A stretch of 64,000 nt of DNA, taken from positions 191,041 through 255,040 of the forward strand of contig NZ_AQHJ01000033.1 of assembly GCF_014925405.1 (NCBI RefSeq), in the 5' to 3' direction. This document shows positions 55,193 through 64,000 of the stretch, piece after piece. Positions within the stretch are counted from its first letter, which is position 1, and every line of letters starts with the position of its first letter. The translations under genes were made by a program, and so were the position numbers. Below the pieces are notes generated by a model. That model worked only from the letters and a program-made list of their open reading frames with translations, was not told the DNA's origin and did not search any database. The DNA is from Pseudoalteromonas ulvae UL12 (GTDB lineage Bacteria; Pseudomonadota; Gammaproteobacteria; Enterobacterales; Alteromonadaceae).

Positions 55193-55393
55193 ATGAATAT
55201 TATCTTTAACGGCCAAGTGCTGACTTTGGCGACATCAGAGATTAATTTAACTCAGTTACTCCAACAGCAAGGGGCGCAAGAGCCGTTTGCTGTTGCGGTC
55301 AATCAAACATTTGTGCCACGCAGTCAATGTGATGGCTATCAGCTCCAAGCTGGTGATAGCGTTGAACTTCTTTCGCCTATCCAAGGGGGATAA
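55193..55393 (+). CDS. thiS: ThiS sulphur-carrier protein
   Basis: A 66-residue ubiquitin-like carrier: [33 protein letters not shown], ending in the Gly-Gly tail (SPIQGG) that is adenylated by ThiF and thiocarboxylated. The frame also opens at ATG 55172, inside thiO; 55193 gives the family length. thiG follows 2 bases later. Confidence 0.95.
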   Translation: MNIIFNGQVLTLATSEINLTQLLQQQGAQEPFAVAVNQTFVPRSQCDGYQLQAGDSVELLSPIQGG

Positions 55394-55395
55394 CG

Positions 55396-56190
55396 ATGGC
55401 GTTACTGGATAAACCTCTGACAATTTATGGTAAAACACTTAGCAGCCGCTTGTTTATCGGCTCTGCTTTATATCCTTCTCCACAAGTTATGCTTGATTCA
55501 ATTGAGGCATCGAATGCTTCTGTAGTAACTGTGTCATTGCGTCGTCAAGGCACCGTTGAGGCTGGGGCTGATTTTTGGCAGCTGATCAAACAAACAAAGC
55601 GCGATATTTTGCCTAATACTGCCGGGTGTTACAACGTTAAAGAGGCAGTAACCCTAGCGCAAATGTGCCGGGAGGTGTTTCAAACCAATTGGATTAAGTT
55701 GGAGTTACTGGGCGATGAATATAACTTACAGCCCGATCCCATTGCACTGCTTGAAGCGACACGGATTTTAATTGCAGATGGGTTTGAAGTATTGCCCTAT
55801 TGCACGGATGATTTAGTTATTTGCCAAAAATTAGTTGAGCTGGGCTGTGAAGTACTCATGCCATGGGGCGCGCCGATTGGTACAGGTAAAGGGTTGCTGA
55901 ATCCTTATAACTTAAAAGTGATCCGCGAGCGCTTGCCGAATACCACTTTATTGGTTGATGCCGGGTTAGGTTTACCATCGCATGCCTGCCAAGCAATGGA
56001 AATAGGGTATGATGCGGTATTACTTAATTCTGCCGTCGCACAAGCGGGCGATCCGGTTATGATGGCAAAAGGGTTTGCTGCAGCGGTAGCTGCTGGTCGC
56101 GCAGGGTATTTAGCGCAAGCGATGCCAGAAAAAGAACTCGCAAAACCATCGACGCCAACATTGGGCATGCCATTTTGGCATCAGAATTAA
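55396..56190 (+). CDS. thiG: ThiG, thiazole synthase
   Basis: A 264-residue TIM-barrel enzyme that condenses deoxyxylulose 5-phosphate, dehydroglycine and ThiS thiocarboxylate. Typical segments: [62 protein letters not shown] (Schiff-base Lys), [20 protein letters not shown] and [20 protein letters not shown] followed by [10 protein letters not shown]. It lies between its partners thiS and thiDE. Confidence 0.98.
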   Translation: MALLDKPLTIYGKTLSSRLFIGSALYPSPQVMLDSIEASNASVVTVSLRRQGTVEAGADFWQLIKQTKRDILPNTAGCYNVKEAVTLAQMCREVFQTNWIKLELLGDEYNLQPDPIALLEATRILIADGFEVLPYCTDDLVICQKLVELGCEVLMPWGAPIGTGKGLLNPYNLKVIRERLPNTTLLVDAGLGLPSHACQAMEIGYDAVLLNSAVAQAGDPVMMAKGFAAAVAAGRAGYLAQAMPEKELAKPSTPTLGMPFWHQN

Positions 56191-56244
56191 ACAGCATTAA
56201 CGTCGTATTTATATGATCAAATTGGTAAGAGTGAGCAGTTAATT

Positions 56245-57765
56245 TTGAAAAGTATTATTTGGACAATCGCAGGCTCAGATAGTAGCGGTGGTGCAGGGAT
56301 CCAGGCTGATATCAAAGCAATCGAAAGCTTTGGTGGTCATGCATGTACCATTATTACTGCGTTAACAGCGCAAAATAGCATGGGTGTCGACGCGATTAAT
56401 GCGGTGAGTATTGAGGTACTTGAATCACAATTTTCAGCCCTAGAAAGTGATATGCCTGCTAACGTCATTAAAATAGGCTTGCTGGCGAATGTTCAACAGG
56501 TTGAGTTTATTGCCGCTAAATTGGCGCATTTTAAAGCGCAATGGGAAACACCTCCTCTTGTGGTATATGACCCTGTTGCAGTGGCATCAAGCGGCGAAGC
56601 TCTGACTGAAGACGACATTATTCCTACACTCAAAAGTACTTTGTTACCGCTGGTGGATGTGATTACCCCAAATACACAAGAAACACAAATTCTGACTGGG
56701 CATTACTTAATCGGTCCCAGTGCTGTACGTGATGCCAGTGAAGCGTTTTTTAATCTGGGTGTTGGTGCCGCTATGATTAAAGGCGGACATTGGGATTATC
56801 CGCAAGGTTATTGTATTGATTATTGCGCAGTGCCAGGTCAAGAGTATTGGTTAGGAAATGAAAAAATTATTGCGCCCCATAGCCATGGTACAGGGTGTAG
56901 TTTTGCATCAAGTGTTGCAGCTTGCTTGGGGTTAGGTTATCCGCTCAAAGATGCGTTTATTTTAGCTAAAGCCTATATTAATCAAGGATTAAAAGTATCG
57001 GTTCGTATCGGTCAAGGTATTGGCCCTGTATCTCACTGTGGGTTTCCCCAAAATTTAGCTGATTTCCCCGAAGTCATTGAGGCGGGAAGTTGGTTAGGTA
57101 AAGAGTTGGAGTTAGAGCCTTGGGATCGCCCTGTCATTTCAGGTTTTGCGGCATCAGAAACCCAGCAACTAGGGTTATATGCTGTGGTTGATAGTTGTGA
57201 ATGGCTCAAAATATGCCTTGAAAACGGCATTAAAACCGCTCAGCTGCGAATTAAAAATAGTGAGGCGCCAGATTTATCCGAGCAAGTGAAAACCGCCATA
57301 GCGTTAGGGGAAGAGTTTAGCGCACAGGTCTATATCAATGATCATTGGCAACTGGCTATTGAGCACGGTGCGTATGGAGTGCACTTGGGCCAAGAAGATC
57401 TCGATAGCGCTGATTTAGCGGCGATTAAACAAGCTGGTTTGCGACTTGGGTTATCGACTCATGGTTTTTTCGAAATGCTCAGAGCGCATAATTATCAACC
57501 GAGTTATTTAGCGTTTGGCGCGATTTACCCAACAACGACTAAAGATATGACAGGTCAAATACAGGGGCTTGAAAAGCTCAAACATTTTGTACCACTCATG
57601 GAGGACTATCCAACCGTCGCCATTGGCGGAATTGACTTGGCACGAGCGCCAGAAGTGGCGGCTACTCAGGTTGGTAGTGTTGCCGTGGTCCGTGCCATTA
57701 CAGAAGCGGCAGATCCTTCGCAGGCAATCAATTTGTTACAAGCAGCTATAAAAAGACAGCACTAA
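56245..57765 (+). CDS. thiDE: ThiD-ThiE fusion: HMP(-P) kinase and thiamine-phosphate synthase
   Basis: A 506-residue bifunctional enzyme starting at TTG. The ThiD domain (about 1-270) has IIWTIAGSDSSGGAGIQADI, VYDPVAVASSGEALTEDD, DVITPNTQETQILTG and the anion-hole GTGCSFASSVAACL. The ThiE domain (about 305-506) has LGLYAVVDSCEWL, AQLRIKN, VYINDHWQLAIEHGAYGVHL, GQEDL and VAIGGIDLARAPEV. It phosphorylates HMP-P and joins it to thiazole phosphate, the last steps before TMP. Confidence 0.96.
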   Translation: MKSIIWTIAGSDSSGGAGIQADIKAIESFGGHACTIITALTAQNSMGVDAINAVSIEVLESQFSALESDMPANVIKIGLLANVQQVEFIAAKLAHFKAQWETPPLVVYDPVAVASSGEALTEDDIIPTLKSTLLPLVDVITPNTQETQILTGHYLIGPSAVRDASEAFFNLGVGAAMIKGGHWDYPQGYCIDYCAVPGQEYWLGNEKIIAPHSHGTGCSFASSVAACLGLGYPLKDAFILAKAYINQGLKVSVRIGQGIGPVSHCGFPQNLADFPEVIEAGSWLGKELELEPWDRPVISGFAASETQQLGLYAVVDSCEWLKICLENGIKTAQLRIKNSEAPDLSEQVKTAIALGEEFSAQVYINDHWQLAIEHGAYGVHLGQEDLDSADLAAIKQAGLRLGLSTHGFFEMLRAHNYQPSYLAFGAIYPTTTKDMTGQIQGLEKLKHFVPLMEDYPTVAIGGIDLARAPEVAATQVGSVAVVRAITEAADPSQAINLLQAAIKRQH

Positions 57766-57770
57766 CGTTG

Positions 57771-58529
57771 ATGACAGTATTATCAGATAAAGAACAAGTG
57801 AGATACAGTCGCCAGTTGATGCTGGCGCATGTCGGCTTTGAAGGGCAGCAACGCCTCAAGCAAAGTCGTGTACTGATTGTTGGTGTGGGAGGGCTCGGCT
57901 CGCCCGTTGCTTTATATTTGGCTGCTGCGGGGGTGGGTCATTTAAGCTTGGTTGATGATGATAAAGTGGACTTATCCAATCTGCAAAGACAGATCCTGTA
58001 TAAAATTAATCACCTTGGACAAGGGAAGGTATCTGCAGCAGCAAAAACGTTGACCAGTGTGAATAATCAAATAACAATCACGAGCGTATCAGAGCGCTTG
58101 TCTGAACAAAATGCACATTCGTTGATTGGTGATCATGATGTTGTTCTCGATTGCAGCGATAATTTCAACACTCGTTATTTAGTTAATCGGGTTTGTGTTG
58201 CTGCGCACATTCCTCTGATTTCAGGTGCGGCGATTGCCAATAAAGGGCAGTTGATTTGTGTGGATAACCGCCAATCTGACCAAGTGGGTGGGTGCTACCA
58301 ATGTGTTTTTCCACCTTCAGATGCTGAGACAGCCCTCAATTGTAGTAATGCTGGCGTATTTGGGCCTTTACTCGGTGTGATAGGCTCGATGCAAGCACAG
58401 CAATGCTTAAACTATTTGTTAGGGCATGCATTTTCAAACTGCTTTATTGCGTTTGATGCACTAAATTTTCAGCAGTCTCGCTTTGATTTTAAGCAAGATC
58501 CAGCCTGTAAGATATGTAATAAGAAGTAG
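57771..58529 (+). CDS. thiF: ThiF, ThiS adenylyltransferase (MoeB/ThiF family)
   Basis: A 252-residue E1-like enzyme activating the ThiS C-terminus. It has the ATP-binding VLIVGVGGLGSPVALYLAAA, LSNLQRQILY, VVLDCSDNFNTRYLVNRVCV, and two zinc-binding cysteine pairs (CYQC and CKIC). ATG 57771 was chosen; a TTG one codon earlier keeps the frame. MoeB is the main alternative, but position in the thi operon favours ThiF. Last gene of the operon. Confidence 0.93.
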   Translation: MTVLSDKEQVRYSRQLMLAHVGFEGQQRLKQSRVLIVGVGGLGSPVALYLAAAGVGHLSLVDDDKVDLSNLQRQILYKINHLGQGKVSAAAKTLTSVNNQITITSVSERLSEQNAHSLIGDHDVVLDCSDNFNTRYLVNRVCVAAHIPLISGAAIANKGQLICVDNRQSDQVGGCYQCVFPPSDAETALNCSNAGVFGPLLGVIGSMQAQQCLNYLLGHAFSNCFIAFDALNFQQSRFDFKQDPACKICNKK

Positions 58530-58630
58530 CTTTACAATTTTTGACAATTAACTGGTAACAGAATGTTTTAATTGTTCTTTAAATGTTATATTTTCATTAA
58601 TAATTATTTCTATAACATTGGTTCTCTAGG

Positions 58631-60817
58631 ATGGCGTTGCTCAGCCCACTTTTATTGGCAAGCACCTTGTTTATGGCGGGAGTCGAAAACCCCGTTTATT
58701 TGGCAAAGTTTGATAATAAACAACAAGAAATACAAACGCGTATTAGCTTTCATCATGCATTATTGACGGATGAAAAAAATGGCATATTACTGCAATTAAC
58801 AAATGATGAAGTGCTCAAGTTACAAAGTAAAGGGATCACACTGAGCGCCGCTGATGATTTGTGGCAACGAAAAGCAAGAGAGCTAAGTTATCAGCAGACT
58901 TCCCTGAATATCCAACAAGCTGGAATCCCCGGTTTTCCTTGTTACAGTACGGTAGAAGAAACATTTGCACAGTTGCAAATGTTGCTTGAACAATATCCGG
59001 ATTTAACCGACTGGCAAGATATTGGTGACAGCTGGCAAAAAGAGAATGGCGGTGAAGGCTACGATCTTAATGTGCTAAAAATCGGAAATAAAAACTTAGT
59101 TAATCCACCTGTGTTATTTATCCAAAGTGGTCTGCATGCACGCGAGCTGGCGACAGCTGGATTGACATTAGATTTTGCTAAATTGTTATTGGAAGATGCG
59201 AAAGTCGATGCCGACATTGCTTGGATTTTAGACCGCCATCAAATACATATTCTATTTCAAAGCAATCCTGACGGACGTAAAATCGCCGAAAAAGGGTTCT
59301 TACACCGAAAAAACAACAACGAAAACCATTGTGCGAATGGTAACGTAGGTGTTGATCTTAACCGTAATTATTCGTTTGGTTGGAACTCTGTCTCGGGTGG
59401 TTCAAGTGGGCAAGCTTGCCAAGAAACATATCGAGGGCCCAGTGCGGGATCTGAACCTGAAGTCGCGGCTATCGAAAATTATGTTAGAAGTCTCTACCCT
59501 GATGTACGAGGTCCAAATGACAGCGATGCAGCCCCTGAAACAACACCAGGTTTATATTTAGATATTCACAGCTATAGTCGATTAATTTTATGGCCATGGG
59601 GGCATACCAATGCACCTGCGCCAAATCAAGCTGGTCTTGAAGCATTGGGCAAAAAATTAGCGTATTTCAATAAATACATGCCGCAGCAGTCCATTGGCTT
59701 GTATGCAACTGATGGTACGTCGGATAATTTAGCTTATGGTGAACTCGGGGTTGCGCACATTACTTTTGAGTTAGGTACTGAGTTTTTTCAATCGTGCAGT
59801 TATTACGACACCGTACTAAAGCCTGATAATATCGAAGCGTTACTTTATGCAGCGAAAGTGGTCGAAGCACCTTATTTATTGAGCCAAGGCCCTGATATCG
59901 AATCCATCGAAGGACTCAGTACCGAAAATGGTCAGATTCGTATTCAAGCTCGGGCGACAGAGGAGCGTTTTAGTCGATTAAATGGAAATTTAGCGACTGA
60001 TAATATTGCGCAGGTTCATTTTAGCCTTAATGCTTATCCTGAGGCAGACAATACTCGAATAGCTGAAATAAGTGATGGCAGTGCTGATTCTCCAACTGAA
60101 AATGCAATTATTACTTTTGATGAAACTGATTTGATTGACGGGCAAGTTACCTTGTATGTCCAAGCAAAAGATAGTGGTGGGCAAGTTGGGCCTGTTTCTG
60201 CGTTTAAAGTTGACACTCGTTTGCCTGAATTAAATGCACAAGTTGAATGTACTGGGGCAAAGTGTGCGTTTAAGACGGGCAATTCGCTAGGGGGCTTCTC
60301 ATACTTGTGGCGTTTAAGTGACAGTGACAGCCGCACTGAAGCTGAGTTTTTAGCTGTTATGCCGCAAATTGGTGTGAACAAAGTGACGTATCAATTAACC
60401 AATCAATTTGGAGTGACGCAAAGTAAAGAGCTTGATGTCCTTGTCGATCAATTATTTGAACCGGTTGCTGATTACAGTGAGTCATGTCAGGAATATGTGT
60501 GTCAATTTGATGGTGCGTTGAGTACGGATGAAGATAGTTTAGGGCTTAACTACGAGTGGAAAATAAATGCGAAAGTGGAATCTGAAGCCGCTTCATTCAG
60601 CCATGACTTTAGCCAAGCAGGTACGTATGATGTACAGCTTAAAGTCACTGATGAGCATGGCCAAATATCACTAAAAGAAACACAAGTGGTGCTAACAGCT
60701 CCAGTGGTCATCGTAGAGCCTCCTGTTGTGGTGGAGCCTCCAGAGAAAAAGTCAGGGGGATCATTTGGTTGGTTAGCTCTTGGTTTTTTGGCTGTGTTTT
60801 CTCGATTACGAAAATAA
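58631..60817 (+). CDS. Secreted M14 zinc carboxypeptidase with GlyGly-CTERM tail
   Basis: 728 residues. A signal peptide is followed by a peptidase M14 domain with zinc ligands His169 and Glu172 (SGLHARELATA) and His313 (YLDIHSYS), the substrate segments SNPDGRK and VDLNRNYSFGWN, and the catalytic Glu380 (ITFELGTEF). PKD-like beta domains fill about 520-695. The last 23 residues, SGGSFGWLALGFLAV then FSRLRK, are a GlyGly-CTERM sorting tail, which is cut by rhombosortase and goes with type II secretion. A consensus TTGACA at 58541-58546 may belong to its promoter. It is unrelated in function to the thi operon before it. Confidence 0.92.
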   Translation: MALLSPLLLASTLFMAGVENPVYLAKFDNKQQEIQTRISFHHALLTDEKNGILLQLTNDEVLKLQSKGITLSAADDLWQRKARELSYQQTSLNIQQAGIPGFPCYSTVEETFAQLQMLLEQYPDLTDWQDIGDSWQKENGGEGYDLNVLKIGNKNLVNPPVLFIQSGLHARELATAGLTLDFAKLLLEDAKVDADIAWILDRHQIHILFQSNPDGRKIAEKGFLHRKNNNENHCANGNVGVDLNRNYSFGWNSVSGGSSGQACQETYRGPSAGSEPEVAAIENYVRSLYPDVRGPNDSDAAPETTPGLYLDIHSYSRLILWPWGHTNAPAPNQAGLEALGKKLAYFNKYMPQQSIGLYATDGTSDNLAYGELGVAHITFELGTEFFQSCSYYDTVLKPDNIEALLYAAKVVEAPYLLSQGPDIESIEGLSTENGQIRIQARATEERFSRLNGNLATDNIAQVHFSLNAYPEADNTRIAEISDGSADSPTENAIITFDETDLIDGQVTLYVQAKDSGGQVGPVSAFKVDTRLPELNAQVECTGAKCAFKTGNSLGGFSYLWRLSDSDSRTEAEFLAVMPQIGVNKVTYQLTNQFGVTQSKELDVLVDQLFEPVADYSESCQEYVCQFDGALSTDEDSLGLNYEWKINAKVESEAASFSHDFSQAGTYDVQLKVTDEHGQISLKETQVVLTAPVVIVEPPVVVEPPEKKSGGSFGWLALGFLAVFSRLRK

Positions 60818-60826
60818 GCTTAAATT

Positions 60827-60868
60827 ATCCATAAAAAAGGTCTGCATCTGCAGACCTTTTTTATGGAT
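60827..60868. terminator. Bidirectional terminator between the peptidase gene and psd
   Basis: A 19-bp perfect inverted repeat (core AAAAAAGGTCTGC, loop ATCT, GCAGACCTTTTTT) lies between two convergent genes and gives a stem with T-run in both directions. Confidence 0.95.
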
Positions 60869-60881
60869 GTTAAAACGCGTG

Positions 60882-61787
60882 TTAAGACTCTTGCAATACT
60901 TCTGCAGGGCCTGCTTCGGTGATTTTAGCAAAGGGCTGACCCATTCGGGTGACTGTTTCTGCGACTTCAGAAGGTAAGAATTCAGCGGCATTTTGAGGCC
61001 AAGCTAAAATCACGGTAGAGCCCAGTTTAAACCGGCCCATTTCTTCACCTTTTTTCAGAGTGATAGTGTCCGCACCTGATGTGGGGTAATCCCAACTAAA
61101 GACTTTTTTCCCTGCTGGTGGAGTAACAGTACCAGCCCAAACGGTTTCAATACTGGCCACAATCGTAGCGCCAACTAATACCATGGCAAGTGGGCCAATT
61201 TCAGTCTCAAATATGGCTACAACCCGCTCGTTTCGGGCAAATAAATTAGGGACATTTTGCGCAGTAAGCGGGTTAACTGAAAATAAGTCACCTGGGACGT
61301 AAATCATTTTACTGAGTGTGCCATCCATCGGCATATGGATGCGGTGATAGTCTTTTGGTGCTAAATAAATAGTGGCAAATTTTCCGCCTTGAAAAGGAGT
61401 GGCAACACTTGCTTCACCGCCTAACAGGGTTTCTAAACTAAAGTCATGGCCTTTAGCTTGTATCAGGCGGTCATCTAAAATATCCCCTAATTGACTTATT
61501 TTACCATCAACAGGGTGAGCAATGATGTCGCTCTGAGATGCAATCTGACGTAAGCCTGGCTTGAGCGGGCGAGTAAAAAATTGATTGAAACTTTTATAAG
61601 CAGAAGGGCTTTCTTGCTCTGCTTCTGACATATCAATTTTATACTGCTTAATAAATGCTTTGATTAATGCAGTGGTGACAAAGCCAGCCTCTGCTGCGGC
61701 TAATTTTCCGACAACACGTGACACTAAGTGCTTTGGCATTGCATACTGCATTGCTATTTTAAATTTATCCAAACTCACGTCGTTCAT
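60882..61787 (-). CDS. psd: Phosphatidylserine decarboxylase proenzyme
   Basis: Psd makes phosphatidylethanolamine in the inner membrane. The 301-residue proenzyme has [57 protein letters not shown], and the self-cleavage site LGST (about residues 254-257), where Ser becomes the pyruvoyl group. The order rsgA-psd next to orn matches other gammaproteobacteria. Confidence 0.97.
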   Translation of the reverse strand: MNDVSLDKFKIAMQYAMPKHLVSRVVGKLAAAEAGFVTTALIKAFIKQYKIDMSEAEQESPSAYKSFNQFFTRPLKPGLRQIASQSDIIAHPVDGKISQLGDILDDRLIQAKGHDFSLETLLGGEASVATPFQGGKFATIYLAPKDYHRIHMPMDGTLSKMIYVPGDLFSVNPLTAQNVPNLFARNERVVAIFETEIGPLAMVLVGATIVASIETVWAGTVTPPAGKKVFSWDYPTSGADTITLKKGEEMGRFKLGSTVILAWPQNAAEFLPSEVAETVTRMGQPFAKITEAGPAEVLQES

Positions 61788-61841
61788 TCCAAATAAAATT
61801 TTGCTAATACTAGCGAAAAATCTGCGCTAGACCAATGTATT

Positions 61842-62897
61842 TTAGACTCGAGGGTTTCGCGCTCCTGCACGGCCATCTTCCATCGATAATAAAATGCGAT
61901 GGTAACTATCAAACCGCAGCTCAGTAATTTTCTCACTCTCAAGGGCCTCGATTAATAGGCAACCAGGATCATTCAGGTGTTTGCAATCGCGAAATTTACA
62001 ACCGCCTAAAAACGCTCGAAACTCTTTAAAACACCAAGTGACGCGATCAGGTTCTAAATGCCATAAACCAAACTCACGGATCCCTGGAGAGTCAATTAAG
62101 TTGCCGCCACTGGGTAAATGATGCAAGCGGGAAACGGTGGTAGTGTGCTGACCCAGTCCACTGTTTTGTGATACATCTTGAGTCAGGATTTGGCTATCAG
62201 GTAATAAACTATTCACCAATGTTGATTTACCAACACCACTTTGGCCAACAAAAATACTGTTTTTATCGACCAGAACTTTTTTCAGTTCATCAATACCTTG
62301 CCCTGTTTTTGTACTAATTAGGAATACTTGATAACCAATATCTCGATAAATATCGAGTATAGAGTTGATATACGTTAATGATTCGTCATCGAGTAAATCG
62401 GTTTTATTGAGAATTAAAATTGGTTCAATCCCCATGTCTTCACATGCGACGAGGTAGCGATCGATGATGTTGGGTGTGAACTCTGGTAAAACAGCAGAAA
62501 CCATTAAAATTTGATCAATATTAGCGGCAACTACTTTCACACCATCATAAAAGTCAGGGCGGGTAAGTTGGCTGGTACGATCTTCTACCGCCTCAATAAC
62601 ACCGGCTAAATCTCCTGTACTTACTTTGGCGCGGCGAAAAACAACGCGATCACCACATACAATGTTACTGACAGTACGGCGAATATTACAACGCAGCACA
62701 TCACCATTGGATGCTTCAATGTCGGCGTGCTGACCAAAACGACTGATAACTAACGCATTTTCTGTGTCGCCTAAATTATCGTTTTGCCATGAAATATCAC
62801 TACTCGGGGCTTTTTGTTTTGCCGTATTTAAGCGCTTTTCATGGTTAGCTTGAATCCTTCGGGATTGGCCTTTACTTAGTTTCTTTCGTTTTGTCAC
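61842..62897 (-). CDS. rsgA: RsgA, circularly permuted ribosome-assembly GTPase
   Basis: RsgA helps mature the 30S subunit. The 351-residue protein has a basic N-terminus ([20 protein letters not shown]), an OB domain, and G motifs in permuted order: NKTD (G4, about 164) before GQSGVGKST (G1, about 217). A C-terminal zinc knuckle ([14 protein letters not shown]) follows. It is 54 bases upstream of psd on the same strand and divergent from orn. Confidence 0.97.
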   Translation of the reverse strand: MTKRKKLSKGQSRRIQANHEKRLNTAKQKAPSSDISWQNDNLGDTENALVISRFGQHADIEASNGDVLRCNIRRTVSNIVCGDRVVFRRAKVSTGDLAGVIEAVEDRTSQLTRPDFYDGVKVVAANIDQILMVSAVLPEFTPNIIDRYLVACEDMGIEPILILNKTDLLDDESLTYINSILDIYRDIGYQVFLISTKTGQGIDELKKVLVDKNSIFVGQSGVGKSTLVNSLLPDSQILTQDVSQNSGLGQHTTTVSRLHHLPSGGNLIDSPGIREFGLWHLEPDRVTWCFKEFRAFLGGCKFRDCKHLNDPGCLLIEALESEKITELRFDSYHRILLSMEDGRAGARNPRV

Positions 62898-63018
62898 TTT
62901 TCGCCTATAACTTAAATAAATGGTTTGCTTTTAAAAAAAGCGTTTTATCCATGCTCGAAGCGTAATATGATATATGTAATTGCATTAAATCGAAAGGAAA
63001 GCACCGCTAAGGTAATTT

Positions 63019-63564
63019 ATGTCTTTTCATGAATCAAATTTGATTTGGCTAGATCTCGAAATGACGGGTTTAGAACCAAAAACAGACAAAATACTTGAGA
63101 TCGCGACGATTGTTACGGATTGTGATTTAAATATATTAGCTGAAGGGCCTGTAATAGCGATTCATCAATCTGATGAATTACTTAATGGCATGGATGAATG
63201 GTGTGTTAATCAGCATGGGCAATCAGGTTTAACAGAGCGCTGTCGCCAAAGTGTTTTTGACGAGCAATATGCAATTGAGCAAACTATCAAGTTTTTAGAA
63301 AAGTGGGTGCCTAAAGGTGCATCACCGATGTGTGGTAATTCAATTGGTCAAGATCGCCGTTTTTTAAATGCGTATATGCCAGTACTTGAAGATTATTTTC
63401 ATTATCGAAATCTAGATATTAGTACAATTAAAGAATTAGCCAGACGCTGGAAGCCTGACGTTTTAAAGAAAGTTAAAAAGAAAGGTGTACATTTAGCACT
63501 TGAAGATATTCATGAATCAATTGCTGAATTGAAGGTTTATCGTACAGAATTTTTCAATCTTTAA
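63019..63564 (+). CDS. orn: Oligoribonuclease
   Basis: Orn degrades 2-5 nt RNAs and pGpG to mononucleotides. The 181-residue DEDDh exonuclease shows [20 protein letters not shown] (Asp and Glu of motif I), [15 protein letters not shown] (motif II) and the C-terminal [14 protein letters not shown] (His and Asp of motif III). Its length is normal. As in E. coli, a tRNA-Gly array follows it. Confidence 0.98.
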   Translation: MSFHESNLIWLDLEMTGLEPKTDKILEIATIVTDCDLNILAEGPVIAIHQSDELLNGMDEWCVNQHGQSGLTERCRQSVFDEQYAIEQTIKFLEKWVPKGASPMCGNSIGQDRRFLNAYMPVLEDYFHYRNLDISTIKELARRWKPDVLKKVKKKGVHLALEDIHESIAELKVYRTEFFNL

Positions 63565-63582
63565 TTTTTTATAAAAAAGTGC

Positions 63583-63610
63583 TTGCAAAGCAACTTCTTT
63601 ATTGTAGAAT
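63583..63610 (+). promoter_or_regulatory. Strong promoter of the tRNA-Gly array
   Basis: TTGCAA (63583-63588), 16 bases, TAGAAT (63605-63610), then the GC-rich discriminator CTCGCCCC typical of stringently controlled stable-RNA promoters. Confidence 0.72.
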
Positions 63611-63612
63611 CT

Positions 63613-63648
63613 CGCCCCGCTTAGGATGACTCCCTGCGGGGCGTTTTT
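63613..63648 (+). terminator. Terminator-like hairpin at the start of the tRNA-Gly leader
   Basis: CGCCCCGC and GCGGGGCG form an 8-bp stem with a 15-base loop, followed by TTTTT. It begins at or just before the predicted transcription start, so it may terminate orn transcripts, or act as an early attenuator of the array. Confidence 0.7.
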
Positions 63649-63655
63649 ATAAGCA

Positions 63656-63689
63656 GTTATCTTATTTAATACCAAATAAATAAGATAAC
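63656..63689. repeat. 13-bp inverted repeat in the tRNA-Gly leader
   Basis: GTTATCTTATTTA and TAAATAAGATAAC are perfect inverted copies with an 8-base loop, upstream of the tRNA-like units. Confidence 0.6.
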
Positions 63690-63761
63690 CGTCAGTAAAA
63701 AGGTTTTAAATAACCTGTTTGTTTAACTGCACTGCTAAATAAACTTTAACTGACAAATGAA

Positions 63762-63842
63762 GCGGCACTAGCTCAGTTGCCAGAATGTTAGACGCAACCT
63801 AAGGTTGTGCTCCAACGGTCAAATTACTGACTATTTTATGAA
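63762..63842 (+). pseudogene. Degenerate tRNA-Gly-like unit 1 of an 81-bp tandem array
   Basis: It shares the first 18 bases with the intact tRNA-Gly (GCGGCACTAGCTCAGTTG) and the anticodon stem CAACC/GGTTG, but the 7-base anticodon loop is reduced to TAA and no matching 3' acceptor strand or CCA is present. It is 78/81 identical to unit 2 and spaced exactly 81 bases from it. Confidence 0.7.
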
Positions 63843-63923
63843 GCGGCACTGGCTCAGTTGCCAGAATGTTAGACACAACCTAAGGTTGTGCTCCAACGGT
63901 CAAAATACTGACTATTTTATGAA
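63843..63923 (+). pseudogene. Degenerate tRNA-Gly-like unit 2 of an 81-bp tandem array
   Basis: Nearly identical to unit 1 (differences: A to G in the eighth to tenth bases, GACGC to GACAC, AAATT to AAAAT). It ends with the same spacer (ACTGACTATTTTATGAA) that leads into the intact tRNA-Gly, 81 bases downstream. Confidence 0.7.
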
Positions 63924-63999
63924 GCGGCACTAGCTCAGTTGGTAGAGCGCAACCTTGCCAAGGTTGAGGTCACGAGTTCGAGCCTCGTGTGCCGCTCCA
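63924..63999 (+). tRNA. tRNA-Gly (GCC)
   Basis: A complete cloverleaf: acceptor GCGGCAC with GTGCCGC, D-arm AGCTCAGTTGGTAGAGC, anticodon stem CAACC/GGTTG with loop TTGCCAA (anticodon GCC), T-arm GAGTTCGAGCC, and encoded CCA. It lies at the window edge; further copies may follow. The position after orn corresponds to the glyVXY cluster of E. coli. Confidence 0.97.
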
Positions 64000-64000
64000 A

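Noticed and set aside
63762..63923. Reading the two 81-bp units as a CRISPR-like or phage-attachment repeat
   Set aside because: Only two imperfect units without variable spacers; their sequence is clearly tRNA-Gly-derived and in phase with the intact tRNA.

Overview
The window looks like a chromosomal segment of a marine gammaproteobacterium of the Pseudoalteromonas type (Alteromonadales). The basis is the gene content and synteny (rraA, hslVU-ftsN-priA-rpmE, psd-rsgA-orn-tRNA-Gly), an AT-rich genome, a TonB-dependent receptor, a GlyGly-CTERM exoprotease, and a protein resembling the Slr4 S-layer family known from Pseudoalteromonas tunicata. This placement is inferred from recognised proteins; no database search was run.

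Layout. 0-15.2 kb is mostly core chromosome: the end of an EAL-domain protein, an arginase-family enzyme, rraA with an acidic tail, a PAP2 phosphatase coupled to an MJ1255-type glycosyltransferase, a chemoreceptor, a DUF971 protein, hslU-hslV behind a sigma-32-like promoter, ftsN, priA, rpmE, a DUF1285 protein, a YceI protein, tRNA-His, a DUF454 protein, mscS and a DUF481 protein.

15.3-46.0 kb is one large cell-surface region on the plus strand. It opens with an SLBB polysaccharide exporter and a WecA-type initiating transferase. An eleven-gene type II secretion operon follows (order G-E-F-H-I-J-K-L-M-C/N-D), and then the Slr4-like S-layer gene, which has its own promoter, a 25-bp imperfect dyad, a 5' leader hairpin and a terminator. 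A polysaccharide cluster completes the region: dTDP-amino-sugar synthesis, WecF- and WecG-like transferases, flippase, EpsG-like polymerase, Wzz, two more glycosyltransferases and two asparagine-synthetase-like proteins without the Cys2 nucleophile. The simplest reading is that the secretion operon exports the S-layer subunit and the glycan genes build the surface polymer on which it sits; this is an inference from context.

46.0-51.4 kb holds tRNA-Arg(CCG), a small helix-turn-helix protein and a likely thiamine salvage set (kinase, PnuC-type permease, YkoF-like binding protein, TonB-dependent receptor), then a thioesterase and a META-domain lipoprotein. A 269-bp MITE-like element lies at 51.5-51.8 kb. 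A TPP riboswitch then precedes thiC-thiO-thiS-thiG-thiDE-thiF. The end has an M14 carboxypeptidase with a GlyGly-CTERM tail, psd, rsgA, orn, and an 81-bp-period array of two degenerate tRNA-Gly-like units followed by an intact tRNA-Gly(GCC) at the window edge.
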